Shown here one piece after another: positions 9,898-16,884 of a stretch of DNA of 16,884 nucleotides. Location: assembly GCA_027600665.1 (NCBI GenBank), contig JADGJL010000629.1, forward strand, positions 1-16,884. Reading direction: 5' to 3'. Every line of letters begins with the position of its first letter. Position 1 is the stretch's first letter. The stretch is from Irineochytrium annulatum. Lineage: Eukaryota; Chytridiomycota; Chytridiomycetes; Chytridiales; Chytridiaceae. The translations under genes were made by a program, and so were the position numbers. The notes under the pieces are model-generated. The model did not search any database. It was given only the letters and a program-made list of their open reading frames with translations, and was not told the DNA's origin.

Positions 9898-11274
9898 TCA
9901 GCGTGCGAGGAGCCTCTCAAACTGCTCGCAGATATCCCGATGCCGGTCGCCGAGGAGCGTCATCAGGTTCTCGAGCGTCCGGTGCCGGGACTGCTCGCGG
10001 TTGTTGTACCTGCATCCAAAATCTCAACCATCTCCGACACGTACGAAAAAATAAAGGCCAATACTCACGCCTTCACGTTCGCAAGCAGGGCGGTAAACTC
10101 GTCATATGACAGCAACGCTCTTGCGTTTCTAAAGAATTCCCTCCCATCCACGCTCTGCACCTGAGCGCCGCTCCCCGCCGTCGGGCTAACGCTGCCGCTA
10201 TGCCCCCCGCCACCAAGCCCCGCCGTGCTCGCGTACTGCGGCTCGCTCTGCTGCCCCGTCGTGCCCGTGCCGCCTAAGTAGCTTGGCCGCATCTGCGGTG
10301 ATAGGCTCTCAAACGCCACGAGACCCGTCACGCGCTTCGCTGAGCTGGCGCCAGCACCAGCAGACCCGGCGGAGGATACGCCGGCCGGAGCCGGTGCGCC
10401 GTTGATGATGGGCTGCTGTCCGCCCAGGCCGGGCGTCGTCGGCCGCGGCGGGGACGGCTGCTGGGATTGCTGTTGCTGTTGTTGCTGACGGCGGAGGTTC
10501 TCGTTGGCAACAATGTCCTTGATGGATTTAGAGGGTTCGTTGTTACCGGATAGGATTGAGTTTAGAATATCCTCTGTTGCTCTGCCGCCAAGTCAACCCA
10601 TGTCATTATCCATTCAAACGCCTACCTTTCAGGCGACGCCCCATAACCCCCGGCGCTCGCTTTCGAATAACCATATCGCGTTGTGTTCTCTCCATTGACT
10701 CCGAACAAGCATTCCAGTTAGTCTCGGTTTGCCCGTTCAAATGCAAATACCACAGTAGCTCACATTGATTATCATAGTTATCGTATCCATTCAGGTCCCC
10801 CGTCGAGTATGTCATGGCGCTAGCCTGGATCCTCCTCAGCTCACTCGAGTCCCCACTGTCGTCATTCGCCAACGAGTCCATCACGGCTTGCTTAAATGAA
10901 GCCAGCTTCGACACAGCTCTACTCATTTCGGCGATCCGTTTATCGGATCGCGCGCATTGAACCTGCAGCTGTTCTGCCCGAAGCAATAGTTCCTGTGGCA
11001 ATACAACCCCTCTCGTCAGCAACGCTGCATGCATGAACGAAGAAATTCAGCTAATCCAACCGAACACACCTTGTTCTCGTTCTCCTTCCGCGTCAACTCC
11101 GATCTAAGTTGCATGATTTCCGCATCTTTCAAAGCGACCTGGAAATCGATGTCAGTAAATGTGAGATCGATGAAAGGATCAAGATTGGCCGTCTCCTCGC
11201 ACCTTCTTCGAGTGAGTCTCCCGAAGGATCCGGATGCCGTTCTCGAAGTCCTGGTCGATGCCCAGCCCCGACAT
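9898..11274 (-). CDS. Coiled-coil protein resembling plant At4g15545, 355 aa, six exons
   Basis: Exons 11274-11203, 11138-11070, 10992-10764, 10698-10626, 10581-10069 and 10009-9898 sum to 356 codons with phases matching. The N-terminal half is coiled coil: DFENGIRILRETHSKK, ALKDAEIMQLRSELTRKENE and LLLRAEQLQVQCARSDKRIA, followed by VSKLASFKQAVMDSLANDD. The middle (~120-290) is low complexity with a seven-Gln run and Pro/Gly/Ser. The C-terminal block (~292-355) contains DGREFFRNARALLSYDEFTA, LLANVKAYNNREQSRHRTLE and LLGDRHRDICEQFERLLAR. Both the LASFKQ-type segment and the FFR-x-R-x-x-LSY-x-x-F-x-x-x-LANVK block match what I recall of plant At4g15545-type proteins, whose function is uncharacterised. 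Likely a cytoplasmic scaffold; this is inference. It lies head-to-tail with the four-TM gene downstream (203 bp apart). Confidence 0.8.
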
Positions 11275-11656
11275 GTTGGCGGACGCTGAATGTTATCCCA
11301 GCGATTTGACAATTGTGGAGTGTGAGAGTCAACTGGACCTTCATTCCTCAGCGCATTCAGAGTGCACCGCGTTGATGCACGCAGGGCCTTTGTACGCCTC
11401 CTACCGACAAAACCACACGGCCGTTTCCTGACTACATCTCTCAAAAGAAAATCCAATTTCAGATATATGAACGGCCAGCTATTTGTATATTGTATATAAA
11501 TGAGATATGCATTCCGATAAACCACACCAATAAGGACAAAGATGCACCGCAAACAACATCAGAAAAGGTCTGCATCAAGTATTCTGGCAACTTGTGTTGA
11601 TCGGAGCACCGTTATTATCTATCAACAGTACACAGTACCGAAAAGAAAAATCCTAC
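11275..11656. other. Spacer between coiled-coil and LON/RING genes
   Basis: Both flanking genes are on the minus strand, so this should contain the promoter of the coiled-coil gene on the left and the LON/RING 3' untranslated region on the right. The AT-rich part at 11450-11520 includes TATATAAA-like sequence. No coding signal is seen. Confidence 0.5.
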
Positions 11657-14354
11657 TCATCCACCTGCCCTCGCAGCCTCCTCCATCCGCTCCCACACCC
11701 CTCTTTCTTCCACCATCTCCACAACCTTCCGCACCCTCCCGGTCAAATCCGTCATCCCCAGCACATCGTACTTCCTATACTCCCCAACGGGCGCAACGTT
11801 AACCAGCCAGAACGTGAAATCGGCCGCGTCCCTCGGCGGAGCTCCTTGCAGCTTCTCGAGGTGCAGCCGCCGTTGCGCCGGAAGGGACAGCAGCAGCCGA
11901 AGAACGCGACGGCGGAGGAGGGACAAGCGCGTGTAGGGGTCCAGGTCGTGCGTGAGACGGCTAGGCGTGTCGCTGTGAGCCAGGTGCCTGTCGCCGCGTG
12001 GGTGGTGCTCGTAATGGTGGTGGCCGTGGCCGTGGTGGTCGTCCCGCCTCCGCTTTGCTTGCGCGTGCATCAGGTGGGAGCCGCCGAGGGCCGGTGGGGT
12101 CGACGGCGCGGGCCGCGGGGTTGTCGGCTGGGACTGCGACCGGCGCGTCACGGGGCACTGCGAAGCGCGATGGTGGTGCTGGTTCTGGAGCCGGTGGTGG
12201 AGACTCGGCGTTGGTGACACGGGCCTGGCGATGATTGCTGTGGCGGTGGAGGGGCCCGCGCAGGAGGAGACGCAATTGAGAAAGTTCGAGGTATAGAAGG
12301 AGGTCACCGGGCAAACGAAAAGAGAGTCGCCAAAGAGGTCGTCGCCGCAACCACCGACGAGAGGGACGCGGGAAGATGTGCGTGGCGGGAAAGATGGGGC
12401 GGGTGATGGTGTCGACGTCGACGGGACGTCGTCATCGCAATCCATGATGTCGTCAACCATGTCAGACTCCGTGCCAAGCGGTTGATCGTAAAGTTCCGGC
12501 GCGTCCTCGTCGTCCAACTCGACGTCCTCGACCCGCTCGACGACGGCTACGTTGTACCCGCCATCCGACAAGCCCTGTTCCAGCACCCTAAACCGGGACT
12601 CCCCGACCGCGTTCAAAAAGAACCTTGGCGGCGTGGAGCAGTCCTCGTCCTCCATGTCCCCTCCCTCGATCGGCTGACACTCGCGAATCCGCACTAGCGT
12701 CCCATAGTCGAGGTACTCCTGGCATGACCCGCCCGTGCACACGCCGACCGTCGCGGAGGCCGGGATGCTGCACCCGAGCCCAAACACCCCGCCCCCGCCG
12801 CCGGACCCTGCCGCCAGGCTCCACGACGTCGTGCTCGTAGCTCCACGCTCAGTCAATGTGCCCGTCCGCTCCGCCGCAGCCGGCGTCGGCAGACAGATCC
12901 CAAAGGCCATGACGCCCTCGTCCATCAACCTCCTGACCATGCCCCTATAGCGCGGCTCGAAGATATGCATGAATATCGGCGCGCCAGGGAACACCAGCGG
13001 ACCGACAAAAATAGGGATAATGAACCGCCTCGAGCTCGGTGTGATGGTCGACTGGAACGTGAACTGAGTTGCCGGGGTCGGTGTGGGGGGCTTCATAGTG
13101 CACCCCGTACCACGTGGCGGTGGTTGGAGCAAAGTGACAAGGTGGAGCAGGGTTGACAGAATTCGATTGGTCGGCCTGCGCTCGAAGAAGGTATATGGTG
13201 GCAGTGTGCACCGACAGAGCGGGCAGGTAGGCTGATGGGAGAGTGATTCGAGGAGGCAAAACCGGCACCAAGAGTGGCCGCAGGGTGCCGTTATGGGGTC
13301 GTGGAGCTGGCTGCAGCAGATCTTACACTCGAGGTCGCAGGCTGTGAGGGCCTCGAGGTTTAATCGTTTAATAGGGCGGGCGCTCGAGACTGATGGAGGG
13401 TTTGGTAGGGAGTCGACAATGTTGACAGCATCGAGGCTCATGTGCAGCGCAAGGCCAGTTTCCCGACTCCGAATCTCATCCATGAGGTTCGCTAGGTCCG
13501 CGGCTGGGGGGAGGATGCCGGCAGCCACGTTTGCGTCTTTCTTTGCCAGCTGTATCTCTCCAATGAGAAGAAGGGCTTTAGCTCTTGCAATCCAAGGCGC
13601 TGATATGTAAGGCGCGAGTTCGATTGCTTTATTAAAGCATGAGGCGATGATTCCTATTGAAGAAACGCCAGTCAGTGACATGATAAAACCACGAGCCGGC
13701 ACGAACCGCACACTTGGACAGAGTGCAAGCCGCCGGCATCGCCAAAACACTGATCACACCTTTCACGGAATCCTTACACTCATCCACCTGGCTATCCTGG
13801 CCGTCACGCAAAAATTTCGCCCTCAAGTCCGACCCTGAAGGCTCGGCCTTCAGCATGCCCCTCAGCAGCGCGTCCAACTTTTTCCTCCCCATCACCAGCA
13901 GCGCGTAGCTCTCCATCTCGTCTGGAAACAAGACCTCCATCACGCGCCTCACGGTTACGTCCACTGCGTCCATCCGCACGCGGTGCCGCCTGCATTTTGA
14001 CCGGCAATCCGGCATCGGGCACCGGTACGACGGCGGCGGTTTACACGGCGCCGTGCCCACGCCAGGGGCAGGGTTGATGGCGTCGGCCCCTGCCTCCACG
14101 GTCGAGGACGACGAGACGGCCGGCTCCTCCGCAGCCTCCAAGACGCCCTCGGCCGCCAGATTGGCCTGCAGGCACATGCTGCAGAGCGTGAGCCCGCACG
14201 GGATGGTCCGCGGCTGATACAGCAGATTATGGCACAGTTTGCAGCGGAAAATGTCGCTCTCGAGTGGGTCTGAGTCGAGCGTCAGCATCCGCGGGACGTC
14301 GTCGTCAACGGGAGGTATGGGCGAGGTCGCGGGCCATGCCGAGATGACGTTCAT
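11657..14354 (-). CDS. LON-domain RING-finger (LONRF-type) protein, 863 aa, two exons
   Basis: Exons 14354-13760 and 13653-11657 join in phase 1, giving KDSVKGIIASCFNKAIEL. RING-1 (38-~121) has CKLC, PCGLTLCSMC and CPMPDC. A TPR-like helical stretch (~198-235) includes NKAIELAPYISAPWIARAKA. RING-2 (308-345) is canonical: CKIC, APCGHSWCRFC and CPLC. The LON substrate-binding domain starts near 409 with IIPIFVGPLVFPGAPIFMHI followed by EPRYRGMVRRLMD, continues through FLNAVGESRFRVLE, and ends with helices around RLSLLRRRVLRLLLSLP, FTFWLVNVAPVGEYRKYDVL and the C-terminus. This order is that of LONRF proteins, predicted E3 ubiquitin ligases that recognise substrates through the LON domain. Oddities: RING-1 has Leu55 where His is usual, and an insertion of ~190 residues (~578-766) rich in Ser/Pro/His splits the LON domain. 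A missed intron in that insertion is possible, but the frame stays open. Confidence 0.9.
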
Positions 14355-15043
14355 CCGGCGTACGGTGGTCCTTCCGCTGATGGCTGACGTTTACAATGTT
14401 GAAGGCAGTTGGATTGCAGGTAGGTTCAGGGTCGAGGTAGTGGGCGAGGAAAAGAATGATACGATCAAAGATGAAGTCGGGAGCAGCAGCCCGGGGGTAT
14501 TAGAAAGGGCAGCCGGCGAGGCCGTCACTCAATTTGAAATCGCCAATCCAACAACCGATTTCTAATGCAATGGCGGCTTGAAGACCGCTTACGGCATCCT
14601 CTACAATGTCGATGTCGTGGGAGCTCGGGATCGGCTGGACGAAGGCCGGCGGGCCGAATACGTCAACGACTTCGACGACTTCAAGGAGGCGGCATGAGCG
14701 CTTCATATTTTTCTTTGGCTTCACAGTCACTTGCTTCCAGAGGACTGGGTATTGGTGGGCAGGGATAGATAGGCAGCATCTCATTCGAATAGATACAATA
14801 TATTATTAGCGTGATGCGTTTGATGTGTTTGATAATAAAAACACGACGTGAAAGAGGAGCTGGGAATTCAGCGGAATGCAGAATCGTGACACGGATTCGA
14901 CGTGAGTTCGACCGCGGCGTGGGAGCAAGGCGGCGCGGCAGTGATAATGCCAAGCATGAAGCGTGCTGACATACGCGAGTATTACCGACGTTTTTGAGCT
15001 CCAAAGCTAAACACGGACGGGATGTTAGAGCCTTGAATTTATA
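14355..15043. other. Spacer upstream of LON/RING gene and 3' of Rpb10
   Basis: It should hold the LON/RING promoter and leader, which must act within 14355-15043, and the Rpb10 3' untranslated region (right part, ~14780-15043, AT-richer). A GC-rich piece at 14380-14697 has coding character on both strands and is listed separately. No RNA gene is seen. Confidence 0.45.
14380..14697 (+). CDS. Doubtful two-exon small gene, ~76 aa
   Basis: I do not recognise this and am unsure it is a gene. The last piece, 14584-14697, reads with the same C/G-ending codon bias as the secure genes (GAC, TTC, AAG, GAG), giving YNVDVVGARDRLDEGRRAEY and then VNDFDDFKEAA before TGA. It has a possible branch site CTAAT at 14562 and an acceptor GAAG at 14583. 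A phase-0 donor, GTATTA near 14498, would join it to a frame starting ATG at 14380 (MADVYNVEGSWIAGRFRVEV). That start is only 25 bp from the LON/RING start codon on the other strand, which argues against the model or means overlapping leaders. The opposite strand also has an open frame here. Confidence 0.25.
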
Positions 15044-15399
15044 TCACGACACCGAAGAGTAACCAAGCACCCTGAAGAGCAAGAAACAAAAACAGAAACT
15101 CAACTGAAGCAGCTTCTCAATCAAGTCGACGTGGGTGAAGATCATCCTCCTGCAGCAATACCGCTTCAGGCCGAGCATGTCCATGGCCTGCTGCTCGCTA
15201 TAGTCCGACTGCAGCAGCGTGAGGTACTGGTCATACTTGTTACCGACCACCTTGCCACAGCTTGACGAACACAGAAGCGAATTAGCTTTTAAATCAAACG
15301 AGAAAATCACGCAGGGTAACGGACAGAACTCGTCAAAGAATTTCGAGCGAGAATTACGGATTGAATTACATACGAGAAGCAGCGGACTGGGATGATCAT
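15044..15399 (-). CDS. RPB10: DNA-directed RNA polymerases I, II and III subunit RPABC5 (Rpb10), 69-80 aa
   Basis: Exon 1 (15399-15374) encodes [10 protein letters not shown] 113-bp intron with a GTATGT donor leads to exon 2 from 15260, restoring [20 protein letters not shown]. The remainder carries the family signature [20 protein letters not shown] (39-58). Zinc ligands are Cys7, Cys10, Cys44 and Cys45. Rpb10 is a small shared core subunit needed for assembly of all three nuclear RNA polymerases. Family members are about 67-71 residues. The unspliced frame runs to 80 residues with a Phe/Cys/Leu-rich tail unlike the family. A possible 33-nt intron, 15104-15072 (GTTGAG to a pyrimidine-rich CTCTTCAG), would shorten it in frame to 69 residues. 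That intron is unusually short, so both ends are kept open. The gene is divergent from the CFEM-like gene. Confidence 0.95.
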
Positions 15400-15497
15400 C
15401 GTCGAAGGGCTTTTCTTCGAACTAAGGTAACTTTGACGACCGGTGGCTTGTTCGCGACCATGTCCGTGATGATCCCACACGCTCGTCCCGCCCAAGC

Positions 15498-15504
15498 TAT
15501 AAAA
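15498..15504 (+). promoter_or_regulatory. TATA box of CFEM-like gene
   Basis: TATAAAA, 101 bp upstream of the ATG at 15605, in the 205-bp gap shared with the divergent Rpb10 gene. Consensus match and position only. Confidence 0.55.
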
Positions 15505-15604
15505 CTCGGCGCGTTCCGGCGCTCGAGTGTGCCGAGTATTGAACCCGCACCGATCTCGCGTGACCGCCTCTTTCTCTTCCCCACCTCGAGTCGCTGGCCT
15601 CGAG

Positions 15605-16323
15605 ATGTCCGCCGCCGCCGCCGCCGCAGCCGCAGCCCTATGTTTCTTCCTGCACCTTGTCGGCGTGACGGTTGCCCAGGATCCTTCAGTCGCCTCGTCT
15701 GACCTTGTCGCTCAGCTTCTGGGTCTCCCGCCCTGTGCTCTGACCTGGTGAGTTCCATTTTCTGACAAGAGATAACTTGCTCATTGCTTCCCTTTCCACT
15801 CTCAGCGCCGAGCAGGTGAACGGCGGCAACCTCCCGGACTTCGCCAGTCTGGGAGACCTCTGCCAGACGCTCACGCCGGAGGTATGGCCACTTGACAACG
15901 TCATACATGCAACCCGAACTTGCCTTTTCTTGACAGATGAAATCCTCCATTCTCTCCTGCGTCTCCACTTCCTGCCCGTCCAACTCCGCCACCATCACGA
16001 CCACCATCAACGGCCCCGTTACGTCCGATTGCGACACTATCGTCGCGGCCGAAGGCGATGATGCTGGTGGCTCCTCGCTGCCCGAGACCGTCGCGGCGAC
16101 CACCACCACGATCCTGATTAAGGAGCTCGCGTCGACAGTGACGTCGGTAGTGCACCCGACTACGTTGGCTCATACGACCGTGGGAGGCGGAAGGGGGCCG
16201 GTCACAACTGTTTCGTCGGCAATGAGCGGGCACGTGGGATGCTGGATGGCGTCGGCGTGGATGGTGGCTGTCGTCGCGAACATTGGGGTCGCGTTGGGTG
16301 TTGGGAATGATTATGTGGCCTAA
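15605..16323 (+). CDS. Secreted CFEM-like, probably GPI-anchored surface protein, 201 aa, three exons
   Basis: Exons 15605-15747, 15806-15881 and 15937-16323; introns of 58 and 55 bp with donors GTGAGT and GTATGG. Signal peptide 1-24: a nine-Ala run, then LCFFLHLVGVTVA. The Cys-rich region (44-86) begins LPPCALTCAEQ, continues ASLGDLCQTLTP and ends ILSCVSTSC, with a further Cys at 105. This follows the spacing of the fungal CFEM domain, whose known members bind haem or act at the cell wall. Only Cys44, 48, 67, 81, 86 and perhaps 105 are present, against eight usually, so it is a reduced or divergent version. Residues ~90-170 are Ser/Thr-rich, as in wall-anchored stalks. A hydrophobic tail (~173-195, WMASAWMVAVVANIGVALGV) fits a GPI-anchor signal. 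The start is the ATG directly before the signal peptide; an upstream in-frame ATG at 15527 would bury it. Confidence 0.75.
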
Positions 16324-16884
16324 ATTACATCTTTCTAATATGCCGTCTGTCTTGTACCGTTCCCTGTCATTTATTTTTGTCGTGGTAGATGCGCTTTGTT
16401 GTTGTGGACATTGGGACTTGAGCTGTTGTGCGCTTGATTATGCCCTTTGTGGTATCTCCTGAACAATTTTTTTTTGGCGTCCCTTCTGTCTCATTGGTTA
16501 TCACTTAGCGTATGCGCGTCATTCTTGTCTGTCGGCCCTGGGACATCAGAAAGGCTTCGCTGACGTGATGATCCTATTTGGACTCTTTATATTTTTTTTT
16601 TTTGTTTTTTGTTTTCTCTCAATAAAGCAATCATTTGTTCAACATCTTAATTTTTAAATTGCAGATCGGGTACGACCCTTGCGTTGAACTAAATAGAACC
16701 TTTGCCGAGGCGAAATATCTCTTTTTGAGCATTACTACAGCCCGACAGAGATCAATTACACGTAGAACAAAAGGGCTGTCGGAAACCACGAACAAGCATG
16801 TTATCCAACCCGCAATGATATTCGAGCAGAAAGAGGAGAGTTAACAGATTGAAGTAAAAGTACTTTTTAAAAAAAAAAAAAAAA
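16324..16884 (+). other. 3' flank of CFEM-like gene, ending in an A tract
   Basis: AT-rich, with T runs near 16589-16605 and AATAAA at 16621-16626, a possible polyadenylation signal 298 nt past the stop. A 69-codon frame starting with TTG at 16635 has no coding character. The last ~16 bases are all A, possibly a contig end. Confidence 0.5.

Noticed and set aside
11594..12217. 207-codon plus-strand frame
   Set aside because: Antisense to the LON/RING gene; no recognisable domain.
15396..16109. Long minus-strand frame of 237 codons
   Set aside because: Antisense to the CFEM-like gene and its introns, overlapping Rpb10 exon 1; low-complexity shadow translation.
16635..16844. 69-codon plus-strand frame at the window end
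   Set aside because: Starts with TTG, AT-rich codons, no family resemblance; more likely 3' flank.

Overview
The window looks like nuclear DNA of a GC-rich filamentous or zoosporic fungus. Coding regions are GC-rich and separated by AT-richer spacers. Genes are interrupted by short GT-AG introns of about 41-113 bp, several with CTRAY-type branch sites, and lie on both strands at close spacing. The gene set (deoxyhypusine synthase, RNA polymerase subunit Rpb10, a LON/RING protein, a glutamine-rich LIM-domain-binding protein and a CFEM-like surface protein) is eukaryotic, and the CFEM-like protein points to Fungi. A coiled-coil protein resembling plant At4g15545 could fit an early-diverging lineage, but that placement is inference.

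Layout, left to right. 8-979 (+): orphan, low-complexity protein. 980-2617: AT-rich, no convincing gene. 2618-3496 (-): nucleotidyltransferase-fold protein resembling phosphopantetheine adenylyltransferase. 4289-6901 (-): seven-exon LDB1/SEUSS/PtaB-type transcriptional adaptor with a long polyglutamine region. 7019-8357 (+): four-exon deoxyhypusine synthase, divergent from the adaptor with only 117 bp between start codons. 8585-9695 (-): seven-exon four-transmembrane protein of unknown family, visible only after splicing. 9898-11274 (-): six-exon coiled-coil protein. 11657-14354 (-): two-exon RING-RING-LON protein. 14355-15043: mostly non-coding, with a disputed short exon. 15044-15399 (-): Rpb10. 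15605-16323 (+): three-exon secreted CFEM-like protein with a probable GPI-anchor tail, behind a TATA box. The window ends in an A tract.

I reconstructed the multi-exon models by hand. Reading frame is kept across every proposed junction and each model sums to a whole number of codons. The least certain junctions are LDB intron 1, four-TM intron 3 and an optional 33-nt intron near the end of Rpb10.

The genes do not form a pathway. They are mostly housekeeping or regulatory genes (hypusine formation, transcription, ubiquitin-linked protein control, possibly CoA synthesis) plus cell-surface and orphan proteins. I see no mobile element, CRISPR array, tRNA or rRNA, and no clear new multi-gene system. 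The most interesting items are the unrecognised four-TM family, the At4g15545-type protein, the divergent PPAT-like protein and the reduced CFEM domain.
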